Notes: a model not told the origin generated them from the sequence alone. A stretch of 14,919 nt of DNA from an uncultured Anaerolineaceae bacterium (GCA_937920255.1 CALDSL010000574.1:1-14919), one strand, 5' to 3'; counted from the stretch's first letter, positions 1-6,027 are shown. Numbers and translations: made by a program.

Positions 1-2
1 CC

Positions 3-377
3 GGCGGAGCGTACTTCTACCTGGATGCCAGCCTGGATTCCAGCAACGCCATCCTGACCATCCCCATGACCGGTTTCATGGACATGGACCTGGACACCCA
101 GTTCAACTTCTCCGTGTATGCCTTTGACAACTACTTCACCGGCGCTCTGACGGACTCGATCGAGGGAATGACCCACACCCTGGGCGTGCCCAAGTTCGAT
201 ACCGATGTCGCCAGTGTCGTCGTAGCCCCCAATGACTACGAGAATGTCCAGGTATTCGCGGTGCCGGGCGGCGCTGATGCCTCCCCGAGCCAGATGGGCA
301 TCCTGTTCATGTTCCGCGATGCCTTCTTCAAGGGCGACTTCTCGCTCGAATCGTACGAACTGCCCGTAAAGCCGTAA
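3..377 (+). CDS. C-terminal part of an unrecognised protein (5' end outside window)
   Basis: The frame is open from the left edge to a TAA at 375-377, so the window shows only about the last 124 residues. An internal ATG at 66 is in frame, but the coding character upstream of it (YFYLDASLDSSNAILTIPM) argues that the gene begins outside the window. The visible part alternates short hydrophobic and aspartate/aromatic-rich stretches (VYAFDNYFTGAL, VASVVVAPNDYENVQVFAVP, ILFMFRDAFFKGDFSLESYEL). That pattern suggests a beta-rich, probably secreted or surface domain. There is no cysteine and no membrane helix in this part. I do not recognise the family. It could be the C-terminal beta domain of a large exported enzyme, such as a subtilase, but nothing catalytic is visible. 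The strong hairpin at 414-441 ends its transcript. Confidence 0.75.
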   Translation, partial: GGAYFYLDASLDSSNAILTIPMTGFMDMDLDTQFNFSVYAFDNYFTGALTDSIEGMTHTLGVPKFDTDVASVVVAPNDYENVQVFAVPGGADASPSQMGILFMFRDAFFKGDFSLESYELPVKP

Positions 378-413
378 CACCGGCCAGCGGCACAGTTCTA
401 CCGCCAAACAAAC

Positions 414-441
414 CATCCCCCCGGTTTCGGCCGGGGGGATG
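414..441 (+). terminator. Strong GC hairpin after the first gene
   Basis: A perfect 11-bp stem (catccccccgg / ccggggggatg) closes a 6-nt loop, tttcgg, 37 bases after the stop codon. The following bases (tgttattgc) are only mildly T-rich, so it is a rho-independent terminator of the weak-tail type. It could also serve the minus-strand gene that ends at 474, because that gene converges on it. Confidence 0.7.
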
Positions 442-473
442 TGTTATTGCTGGCTCACACCCCGTGGCCTGTT

Positions 474-800
474 TTACGGTTTTCGGAACAGGCCCACGAG
501 CGAGATTGCCAGGCGCATATCGCCGTCCATGCGGACTTTGCCGGTTAGAAAGGCGCGCATCGGGTCAAGCCGTTCGTTGGCAATATCCAACGCATCTTTG
601 GCGCTGGCCGTCACCGTAATATTCGGATTATCCACCGTTCCTTCGCGGGCAACCACCTGCTGGTTGTGGATCATCAGCACATAATCGCCGCCGCCTTCCC
701 CGGTCAGGTGCGCCTGCACGTCTATATCCACCCCGGCAGCTCTTTCGGGTAGGAATAATTCTGGCAGCATTTGCATCAACATCTCAATCGAATAATCCAT
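474..800 (-). CDS. SCP-2 sterol-transfer-domain protein, 108 aa
   Basis: A small soluble protein covering essentially one SCP-2 domain. Recognisable family features are the mid-domain strand pair (DYVLMIHNQQVVAREG), the segment NPNITVTASAKDALDIANERLDPMRAFLTGKVRMDGDM, and the amphipathic C-terminal helix LAISLVGLF. In this family 'AFLTGK...GD' is the usual signature before the last helix. SCP-2 domains bind lipids or other hydrophobic ligands in a tunnel; the physiological ligand of stand-alone bacterial members is generally unknown, and nothing here identifies it. The ATG start is backed by a good Shine-Dalgarno sequence (aaggagag, 806-813) about 5 bases upstream. A -10-like TACAAT lies at 829-834. 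The peroxiredoxin terminator separates it from the gene upstream, so it is probably transcribed on its own. Confidence 0.8.
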   Translation of the reverse strand: MDYSIEMLMQMLPELFLPERAAGVDIDVQAHLTGEGGGDYVLMIHNQQVVAREGTVDNPNITVTASAKDALDIANERLDPMRAFLTGKVRMDGDMRLAISLVGLFRKP

Positions 801-828
801 CGCGCCTCTCCTTCATCGGATTGGCTGT

Positions 829-834
829 ATTGTA
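829..834 (-). promoter_or_regulatory. -10-like box for the SCP-2 gene
   Basis: TACAAT on the minus strand, preceded by GG. It would put the transcript start near 822 and give a 5' leader of about 20 bases containing the Shine-Dalgarno. No convincing -35 hexamer lies 16-18 bases upstream. Confidence 0.4.
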
Positions 835-856
835 CCGTGAATAACCACATCCGGCG

Positions 857-889
857 AAAAACAGCACAGGGCAGGAATTCTGCCCTGTG
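857..889 (-). terminator. Rho-independent terminator of the peroxiredoxin gene
   Basis: A perfect 10-bp inverted repeat (CACAGGGCAG / CTGCCCTGTG, 865-874 and 880-889) with a 5-nt loop. On the minus strand it is followed within three bases by five T (complement of 857-861). It lies 38 bases beyond the peroxiredoxin stop at 927, which supports the whole 927-1640 region being one transcription unit. Confidence 0.8.
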
Positions 890-926
890 GTTTCTCCCAA
901 ATCATTCGCCGGAAACGCGCAAGAGT

Positions 927-1640
927 CTAGTAAGCCTCTTCAGGCTTCCACACCTGCCACACTTTTCCAACCAGCTTCGGCCCTGGGGTAAGGGTCGCCT
1001 TGCCGGGCTGCCAACCGGAGGGTGTAACCTCGCCTGTAGCAACCACGTGCTGGAATGCCTTCACCTGGCGAAGCAGTTCCGACACATTTCGGCCTACTTC
1101 CGGGGTCAGCACTTCCATTGCGCGAATATTGAACTGCGGATCAATAATAAACCGCCCGCGGATATCGACGCCGGCTTCTTCGTCATAGACACCATAGACT
1201 TCGCCAATCTTTCCGCCCGCGTCCGAGAGCATCGGGAACGGAACGCCACCGGGCACCATCTTGGAAAGTTCTTCTTCCTGCCAGATTTTGTGGCTGAAGC
1301 GGCTGTCGGTGCTGATCGCGAAGAATTCGACACCCAGTTTTTGGAACTCAGGATATTTGACGGCAACTGCCGACAATTCGGTCGGTCAGACAAAGGTGAA
1401 ATCACCCGGATAGAAGCAGATAACAATCCACTTCCCCTTGTGATCCGACAACTTTACATTCTTGAAACCACCATCAACAAACGCGGTAGCTTCGAAATCG
1501 GGAGCGGGTTTTCCCACACGCGCAGTCATCTTATGAACCTCCTCGATTACTTTACCGTTACCACCGGTCTCCGCTGGTTGAGCTTTTTGCAAGATAGGCC
1601 CGCCAGCAGGCTTGACACACGATTCTCGCTCTTGACTCAT
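927..1640 (-). CDS. Selenocysteine-containing peroxiredoxin (AhpC/Prx1-like), in-frame TGA read as Sec85
   Basis: Peroxiredoxins reduce H2O2, organic peroxides or peroxynitrite through a peroxidatic Cys (or Sec). The frame from ATG 1640 runs to a TGA at 1386-1388, then stays open in the same frame to TAG at 927-929, giving 237 residues counting TGA as residue 85. Residues 38-237 are a full AhpC/Prx1-type domain: RVGKPAPDFEATAF (41-54), FYPGDFTFV (76-84), the TGA, PTELSAVAVKYPEF (86-99), ISTDS (109-113), GVPFPMLSD (132-140), catalytic Arg163 in RGRFIIDP, and EVLTPEVGRN (176-185). The TGA replaces the peroxidatic Cys of the PxxxTxxC motif (Pro78, Thr82). A bSECIS-like hairpin follows at 1357-1376. 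The usual resolving Cys of GEVCP is Thr206, so the enzyme would be a 1-Sec type needing another thiol; the only cysteines are C8 and C75. ATG 1640 has a strong SD (aaaggag, 6-base spacing). ATG 1529 (Met38), where most family members begin, also has one (gaggaggt). Both starts are plausible. Sec peroxiredoxins are established elsewhere, for example PrxU of Eubacterium acidaminophilum. The selA/B/C/D genes are not in the window. Confidence 0.82.
1357..1376 (-). promoter_or_regulatory. Candidate bacterial SECIS stem-loop
   Basis: Downstream of the UGA, the RNA can form a hairpin with arms UUGUCGGC and GCCGUCAA (8 positions, one internal U-U mismatch) and a 4-nt apical loop, AGUU, at 1365-1368. 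Seventeen bases separate the UGA from the loop, and the loop has G in its second position. As I recall the bacterial SECIS rules, the loop should lie about 16-37 nt after UGA and carry G among its first two bases; this fits. A competing 5-bp pairing (CCGAC with GUCGG) is possible, so the fold should be computed. Confidence 0.62.
1386..1388 (-). other. In-frame UGA at the peroxidatic cysteine position (predicted Sec85)
   Basis: The codon reads TGA on the minus strand. It is flanked by codons for DFTFV and PTELS, exactly where AhpC/Prx1 proteins have DFTFV-C-PTE. Flanking sequence on both sides keeps the family signature with no frame change, so neither a frameshift nor gene decay explains it. 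Confidence 0.82.
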
Positions 1641-1701
1641 GCAGGGCTCCTTTCCATGTAGTTTTTCCCGGCGAATGGAAATGATGTACTGGGATGTGAT
1701 A

Positions 1702-1710
1702 ATTATAGCA
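1702..1710 (-). promoter_or_regulatory. Extended -10 promoter of the peroxiredoxin gene
   Basis: TGCTATAAT on the minus strand is a perfect extended -10 (TGn followed by TATAAT). There is no clear -35, which extended -10 promoters tolerate. The predicted start near 1695 leaves a leader of about 55 bases before ATG 1640. Both candidate translation starts of the peroxiredoxin are therefore on the transcript. Confidence 0.6.
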
Positions 1711-1746
1711 AAATTTGTGCAGAATTGTTTACAGAACCACCGGTTT

Positions 1747-2316
1747 TCAGGCAGGCGCGTCGACGATCAAGATAATATTATGGCGGAAACTACGCAATTC
1801 CACGGAGGCATGGCTGCCCGCATATAGCGCGCGGATCTCCTGCCCGCTTAGAAAATGGCTGCGCATCAGCAGAATTTTTTCCATCAGGGCGACGACCTTG
1901 ACGCCCCATTGATCGATATCCGGCTCGACGATCACCAGACGGCCACCGGGTTCCAGGACGCGCAGCAGTTCTTTGGCCACCAGCGCCTGGTCACGAACGT
2001 GATGGAACGCATCCACCATCATCACCCGCGCGAAACTGGCTTGCGCAAATGGCAATGTTTCCGCTTCGCATACCAGCGGCGAGAGAACGCCTTTCTGGTG
2101 CGCCTGCTCGGCCATCTTCCAGGCGGGGTCGGCCAGCACAACCTGATTGACATCCGCCGCCAGAGGCGAGGACAATCGCCCGGTACCGCCCCCGGCATCC
2201 AGCAGCCGTCCCTGGGCAGGCAGGCGCAGCAGCTCGCGCCACATGGCCACATCCGGTGTTGATGCCAGGCGGTCATAATACGGCGCGATCCATCCAAAGT
2301 GATCCAATATGGGCAT
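1747..2316 (-). CDS. Class I SAM-dependent methyltransferase (UbiE/Methyltransf_11 type), 189 aa
   Basis: Transfers a methyl group from S-adenosylmethionine to an unidentified acceptor. Motif I is LLDAGGGTGRLS (38-49), with the Gly-rich SAM loop. Asp63 in VVLADPAW is the likely ribose-binding acid position. VMMVDAFHHV (98-107) resembles motif II of UbiE-like enzymes, and LEPGGRLVIVEPD (121-133) is motif III. The frame is open further upstream to 2451, but that would run into the divergent CorA gene starting at 2420 and across this gene's own promoter. I chose ATG 2316 because a promoter (2324-2351) places the RNA 5' end at or next to it and the protein then begins MPILDHFGWIAPYYDRLA, a normal start for the family. 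There is no Shine-Dalgarno, so the mRNA appears leaderless. It ends in TGA, with TAA five codons later. Confidence 0.8.
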   Translation of the reverse strand: MPILDHFGWIAPYYDRLASTPDVAMWRELLRLPAQGRLLDAGGGTGRLSSPLAADVNQVVLADPAWKMAEQAHQKGVLSPLVCEAETLPFAQASFARVMMVDAFHHVRDQALVAKELLRVLEPGGRLVIVEPDIDQWGVKVVALMEKILLMRSHFLSGQEIRALYAGSHASVELRSFRHNIILIVDAPA

Positions 2317-2323
2317 GCATTCC

Positions 2324-2351
2324 ATTGTACCGGTTCCACCCGCGAGGACAA
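2324..2351 (-). promoter_or_regulatory. Sigma70-type promoter of the methyltransferase
   Basis: Minus-strand TTGTCC (2346-2351), a 16-base spacer, then TACAAT (2324-2329). Transcription would begin about seven bases after the -10 box, at or within a base or two of ATG 2316. That implies a leaderless message. Confidence 0.55.
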
Positions 2352-2419
2352 GTGGTTTTTGATCACCAAACTGGGAGTATACTTGTCTCATCTTCTCATT
2401 CGCGGTTGGCGGAGGCGCA

Positions 2420-3397
2420 ATGATCCGGACTCTGTGTATCAACAACAACAATGCACCCGTTCAAAACCCACCACCGGAGATGGTGCGCGCAGCGCTACGC
2501 AATCCGGAGAATATGGTGTGGGTCAGCCTCGAAGACCCCAGCGATGAAGAGGTCGATCAGGTTCTGCGTGATCAATTCCACTTTCACCCGCTGGCGATCG
2601 AAGACTGCCTCAGCCAGGGTTACCAACCGCCCAAAGTCGACGATTTCGGTGACTATATCTTTCTGATTGTGCATGCCATCGTGCCCGAAAAGAGTTTTGG
2701 AGCGCTGGACACCATGGAGTTGAACCTGTTCCTGGGGGAAAATTATCTGGTCACCTGCTACCGTGACCCGGCAATGCCTCCGGTGGAAAAGATTTGGAAC
2801 CTGCTCGCGAAAGATGAACGCCTGTATCACAACGGCGCGGATTTCCTGTGCCACGCGATCCTCGATGTGCTGGTTGATGAATACATGCCGGTGATCGACG
2901 GCATGGATGACGAAATCGATTTTCTGGAGGATAAAGTTCTGGAACGACCCGAGCCAGAGATTCTCGAACGCATTCTCAATATCAAACACGCGGTCATGTC
3001 GTTGCGGCGCATTCTCAACCCGCAGCGCGAGGTGATCAACCGCCTGAGCCGCGATGAATATCGCATGATTGACCGCCAGAGCCGCATTTATTTTCGCGAT
3101 ATCTACGATCACCTGGTGCGCATACAAGACCTGACCGAATCCATGCGCGATATCATTGCCGGCGCGATGGACATTTACCTTTCGTCGAACTCGCTGCGGC
3201 TCAACGAGGTGATGAAAGCCCTGACGATCGTTTCGACCATCTTCCTGCCGCTGTCCTTTCTGGCGGGCGTGTTTGGGATGAACTTTAAGGTCTTCCCCAT
3301 CCTCAACCATCCCTGGGGATATTACCTTTCCTGGGTGATTTTTATCTTGATCACCATCATCATGTTGACCGTTTTTCGACGGCGTCGCTGGTTTTAA
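2420..3397 (+). CDS. corA: CorA family Mg2+/Co2+ transport protein, 325 aa
   Basis: CorA forms pentameric inner-membrane channels for Mg2+ (and Co2+ or Ni2+). The family's hallmark GMN signature is present (286-288, in FLAGVFGMNF) at the end of the first C-terminal helix (about 268-287, LTIVSTIFLPLSFLAGVFG). The second helix is WGYYLSWVIFILITIIMLTVF, with a short basic tail, RRRRWF, facing the cytoplasm. Residues 1-260 form the cytoplasmic domain, including the long helical region rich in Asp/Glu (IDGMDDEIDFLEDKVLERPEPEILERI). Length is typical of the family. The loop after GMN is NHPWGYY, rather than the MPEL type of enteric CorA. ATG 2420 has GGAGG four to five bases upstream. A -10-like TATACT sits at 2378-2383 without a good -35. 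The gene is divergent from the methyltransferase and monocistronic, ending at the terminator at 3427. Confidence 0.93.
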   Translation: MIRTLCINNNNAPVQNPPPEMVRAALRNPENMVWVSLEDPSDEEVDQVLRDQFHFHPLAIEDCLSQGYQPPKVDDFGDYIFLIVHAIVPEKSFGALDTMELNLFLGENYLVTCYRDPAMPPVEKIWNLLAKDERLYHNGADFLCHAILDVLVDEYMPVIDGMDDEIDFLEDKVLERPEPEILERILNIKHAVMSLRRILNPQREVINRLSRDEYRMIDRQSRIYFRDIYDHLVRIQDLTESMRDIIAGAMDIYLSSNSLRLNEVMKALTIVSTIFLPLSFLAGVFGMNFKVFPILNHPWGYYLSWVIFILITIIMLTVFRRRRWF

Positions 3398-3426
3398 CCG
3401 CCGGGAATTCTGGTACATGCGCGCAT

Positions 3427-3450
3427 CCGGCCAGACAAGCCGGTTTTTTT
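3427..3450 (+). terminator. Rho-independent terminator of corA
   Basis: Stem ccggc / gccgg with a 7-nt loop, followed directly by seven T (3444-3450), 30 bases after the corA stop codon. Confidence 0.85.
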
Positions 3451-3478
3451 CATTGAATGCTTCACATTGAATACCCCC

Positions 3479-3507
3479 TTGACAGAATGAAATTAATGTT
3501 CTATTAT
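3479..3507 (+). promoter_or_regulatory. Near-consensus sigma70 promoter for the proline-rich membrane protein
   Basis: TTGACA (3479-3484), a spacer of exactly 17 bases, then TATTAT (3502-3507). Transcription would start near 3514, giving a leader of about 33 bases before ATG 3547. This is the best promoter match in the window. It lies just after the corA terminator, which isolates the two genes. Confidence 0.8.
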
Positions 3508-3519
3508 CGATGCTAGAAC
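3498..3519 (+). repeat. Inverted repeat over the -10 box and start site (possible operator)
   Basis: GTTCTA (3498-3503) and TAGAAC (3514-3519) are perfect 6-bp arms 10 bases apart. Together they cover the -10 box and the predicted transcription start. A dimeric repressor bound there would block the polymerase. I do not recognise the protein that would bind it. Confidence 0.45.
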
Positions 3520-3546
3520 AAATGGTTCAATTACAGGCAGATAACA

Positions 3547-4584
3547 ATGGAAAAATCTAACGCATCCCGGCAGATGGTAAATCAATTGATGGGCACAATT
3601 CTCCAACGGCGAAACTTTTGGCTCGGCGCCATTTTGTTGATCGCGCTGCTTGGATTCGAGTCTTTTAATTACTCCACCACCTTTACTGCCCTGAATGACC
3701 TGCTGGGTGAGATGCGCTTTGCCGGCATTCGCTGGGCAACGATCCTTGCGCTGGCGTTTTCCGCCATCGACTTCGCCGGCATCGCGCGTCTCTTTTCGGA
3801 CGATACCGGCGAAACCGGCGGGAAAGAAACCTGGTTCCTGTTCATCGCCTGGCTGCTTGCCGCCACCATGAACGCCATCCTCACCTGGTGGGGCGTTTCG
3901 CTGGCGCTGGTCAACCACACCATGGCAAGCACCAACATGATCGATCCCAATCTGCTGATGCGCGCCGTGCCGATCTTCGTCGCCATCATGGTTTGGGTCA
4001 CGCGCATCCTGCTGATCAGCACCATCGCGGTTTCAGGCACGCGCTTTATCACCGGTGAAGTGCCGCAGGCGCTTTCCACCGAGCGCGGGATTGTGCCAGT
4101 GCAGACCGCCAGCGCGCCCCGCCCACGGCCAGCACAGAGCAGCCCGGCCCCGCTGCCGGTGAGCACGCGCGCCATGCGGCAGAATGCTTCTGCCCAGCGC
4201 ACCTTGCCGCCGGAGCCAGCGCCGCGCCCGGCTCCCTCGCAAACGCGCAGCGCTCCTCCGCAGCCCGCGCCCCGGCCTACCGTCGCGCCAAGCCGCAGTA
4301 CGTCTCCCGCGCCGGGCAACACATCCCGGCCGGCGGCGTCCCCGCCCCGGAACGGCCAGCCCAACCCGGCATCACGGCCACAGCAGCAGCGTCCCCAGCC
4401 GCCAAACAACCGCGCCCAGCGCCCGCAAAACACCCCTCCGCCTCCACCGCCCCCACCGGTGGATGACGATTTTGAGCTGGATGAACCGGAATACATCCCC
4501 GACCCAAACTACCTGCCCACCAATTCGCAGTTCCACAGCCTGTCAGCGCGCAGCAAGAATAACGGAACTACGCGGCAGTCGTAA
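3547..4584 (+). CDS. Four-helix membrane protein with a long proline-rich tail, unknown function, 345 aa
   Basis: I do not recognise the family. The first half has four hydrophobic segments: about 24-42 (FWLGAILLIALLGFESFNY), 61-80, 96-121 (WFLFIAWLLAATMNAILTWW...) and 140-163 (VPIFVAIMVWVTRILLISTIAV). From about 183 to 304 the protein is a low-complexity Pro/Ala/Arg/Ser tail that ends in eight prolines (297-304). Next comes an acidic, tyrosine-bearing stretch (DDDFELDEPEYIPDPNYLP) and a basic end. With four helices both termini should face the same side, most likely the cytoplasm, leaving the basic tail free to contact proteins or nucleic acid. There is no signal peptide or catalytic motif. 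The Shine-Dalgarno is weak (aggc). The low-complexity tail produces long open frames on the other strand, which are artefacts. It is flanked by its own promoter and terminator, so it is a single-gene unit. Confidence 0.8.
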   Translation: MEKSNASRQMVNQLMGTILQRRNFWLGAILLIALLGFESFNYSTTFTALNDLLGEMRFAGIRWATILALAFSAIDFAGIARLFSDDTGETGGKETWFLFIAWLLAATMNAILTWWGVSLALVNHTMASTNMIDPNLLMRAVPIFVAIMVWVTRILLISTIAVSGTRFITGEVPQALSTERGIVPVQTASAPRPRPAQSSPAPLPVSTRAMRQNASAQRTLPPEPAPRPAPSQTRSAPPQPAPRPTVAPSRSTSPAPGNTSRPAASPPRNGQPNPASRPQQQRPQPPNNRAQRPQNTPPPPPPPPVDDDFELDEPEYIPDPNYLPTNSQFHSLSARSKNNGTTRQS

Positions 4585-4597
4585 TCAAAAGGTTATG

Positions 4598-4638
4598 AGA
4601 AACATCCGGTCAGGCGTTTTGCCTGACCGGATGTTTCT
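4598..4638. terminator. Bidirectional terminator between convergent genes
   Basis: A perfect 18-bp stem (arms 4598-4615 and 4621-4638) with a 5-nt loop, gttttt-like (gtttt). It lies 14 bases after the + strand stop (4584) and 35 bases beyond the minus-strand HAD gene stop (4673). The tails on either side are only modestly T-rich, but stem length and position fit both convergent genes. Confidence 0.75.
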
Positions 4639-4672
4639 TCCCTAAATATCAGATGGCTCGCGCAGGGGGACG

Positions 4673-5872
4673 TTATTCAACCAACGCGCCAAACGCAGCG
4701 CGCAGCGCCTGGTTCACGTCCGCGAATACCGGCGCGCCGGCCGCGCGCAGCGCCGCCTCTTTATCTGCAATCGTCGCGATGCCCCACGGGTGATAATCGA
4801 CCACCGCGCCGGACTTGCGCAGCAGCCCGGCCGCGGCCTGCCCGCCGCGGATGCCCACGCTGGCGTCTTCAAAGACATGCAGATCAAACCCGCGCGGCAT
4901 GCCTTCTGCCAGCCCGGGCTGTTTGCCCTCGGCAATATCCTGCAAGTACTGCCGCGCCCATTCCAGCGCGGCCCATTCCTGCCCGGTGACCGCTGCCGCA
5001 ACCGCCGCCAGTGACTGCAGCGGCGCGGGCTTGAGAATCCCATCCGGGGAAACGCCGTGCACCTTGCCGTACGTGATCAGCCGGCCGTAGCCCATCAGTG
5101 GAATATCCTCAAAATTCACCAGCCCCAACGCCAGCTCGGCCTCCGGGCTGTACCCTTGCGGCGAAAAACCGCCATCGCGCGGCGGCAGCGACGGCCGTGC
5201 GGTGAAAGCGCACATGCGCAATGCGCCGGCTGCGTGCAGTTCGCGCAGCCGCGCCCCGATGCGCGCGTCCAGCAGCGGCCGGTCCATTGCCACCAGCGTC
5301 GATTCCATTTGCACTTCGGGCTCCAACCCGTAGGTCTCACGGAACACACGCTCGCCCAACACATGCGACTGCACCAGCCGCAGTGTTAATGAGCGCGCAG
5401 GATCGCGAGTGTCCTCCAGTAGATCGCGCACAAAGGGCTGGTGGTCAAGGTGGGGCAGGATGTGCCGCAACCCGCCCGCCAGCAAAATCTGGTAGAGGGC
5501 ATAGGCCGGGGTGATGCGGGTGGTGACCAAGCCATTCAAACCGCGCACCGGGCTTTCGTAATCGATTTTCAGTTCCGCGATGCCCAGCGCGCGCACCCAA
5601 TCCATCACCTCGGGCAGCGAAACCGGTGGCAGCGGCTGCTGCGTGTGCTGCGCCACCGCGTTCAGGACGATTGCCACGGTCACCGGAACCATGTCCCACT
5701 CACTGGTGATGCCAATCGACTCGAATAACGCCGGCACCAGAGCCGTTGGCGGTTGCGCGCCGAGACCCATGCGATCCAACATCTGCTGCACGCTGCCGGC
5801 AACCGCGGCGCGGTAGCCTCGCGGGCCAATCAGGACACCATCCAGGTCAAACAAAACAATTGCGGGCTTCAC
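4673..5872 (-). CDS. HAD-superfamily hydrolase-like protein, 399 aa, unusually long
   Basis: HAD enzymes use an aspartate nucleophile, usually for phosphate transfer. Motif I is FDLDGV (Asp9, Asp11), motif II is FTARPS (Thr224), the motif III lysine is Lys281 in LKPAP, and motif IV is VFEDASVGIRGG (Asp336). All four are present and in order. The spacing between motifs I and II (about 210 residues) is much larger than in ordinary HAD phosphatases. A cap or inserted domain of roughly 190 residues is implied, mostly helical (VAIVLNAVAQHTQ..., ALYQILLAGGLRHILPHLD). The substrate is unknown; sugar phosphates or nucleotides are typical for the family. The frame is open to 5905, but GTG 5872 is the likely start: GGAGG lies seven bases upstream and the protein then begins directly with the motif I strand (VKPAIVLFDLDGV). 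The promoter region holds a striking palindrome. It is divergent from degV. Confidence 0.78.
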   Translation of the reverse strand: MKPAIVLFDLDGVLIGPRGYRAAVAGSVQQMLDRMGLGAQPPTALVPALFESIGITSEWDMVPVTVAIVLNAVAQHTQQPLPPVSLPEVMDWVRALGIAELKIDYESPVRGLNGLVTTRITPAYALYQILLAGGLRHILPHLDHQPFVRDLLEDTRDPARSLTLRLVQSHVLGERVFRETYGLEPEVQMESTLVAMDRPLLDARIGARLRELHAAGALRMCAFTARPSLPPRDGGFSPQGYSPEAELALGLVNFEDIPLMGYGRLITYGKVHGVSPDGILKPAPLQSLAAVAAAVTGQEWAALEWARQYLQDIAEGKQPGLAEGMPRGFDLHVFEDASVGIRGGQAAAGLLRKSGAVVDYHPWGIATIADKEAALRAAGAPVFADVNQALRAAFGALVE

Positions 5873-5888
5873 TGTCGTTCCTCCATGA

Positions 5889-5910
5889 ATAATTGCGCGG
5901 CGCAATTATA
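5889..5910 (-). promoter_or_regulatory. TATAAT -10 box overlapped by a 21-bp perfect palindrome upstream of the HAD gene
   Basis: The minus-strand -10 is TATAAT (5905-5910). Perfect 9-bp arms, ATAATTGCG and CGCAATTAT (5889-5897 and 5901-5909), flank three bases. The palindrome is centred at 5899, almost exactly on the expected transcription start (about 5898). The arrangement looks like an operator. A good -35 is missing (the nearest, TTGCCC, is 20 bases away). Confidence 0.5.
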
Positions 5911-5998
5911 CCGTACCCGGATGGCTAACCGGGCAAAAACCACGCCTGATTGCGCTGAAGCTTGCCGCAAAGCTTGTACTTATGCAACACCAGCGGGG

Positions 5999-6027
5999 TT
6001 ACCAAAGCCCACAGGCTCATATATAAT
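5999..6027 (+). promoter_or_regulatory. Promoter of the DegV gene
   Basis: TTACCA (four of six matches to TTGACA) at 5999-6004, a 17-base spacer, then perfect TATAAT at 6022-6027. The expected start near 6034 gives a leader of about 36 bases containing the Shine-Dalgarno aaagg. Confidence 0.65.

Noticed and set aside
927..1640. TGA at 1386 as a sequencing error, frameshift or pseudogene
   Set aside because: The frame is unbroken on both sides, every Prx motif is intact, a terminator follows the final TAG, and the stop falls precisely on the peroxidatic residue. A SECIS-like hairpin follows.
1700..1712. PerR-like box at the peroxiredoxin promoter (TATAATTAT)
   Set aside because: Only a half site matches; the TATAAT is explained by the extended -10 promoter.
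2317..2451. Extended methyltransferase start at 2451
   Set aside because: It would overlap the start of corA, cross the likely promoter, and add a segment unlike the family's N-terminus.
2495..3418. 307-residue open frame antisense to corA
   Set aside because: Shadow of corA; composition is His/Val/Gln-rich with no recognisable domain and corA is unambiguous.
3669..4496. 275-residue Gly/Arg-rich open frame antisense to the proline-rich protein
   Set aside because: Produced by the GC-rich proline codons read on the other strand. No start signal or domain.
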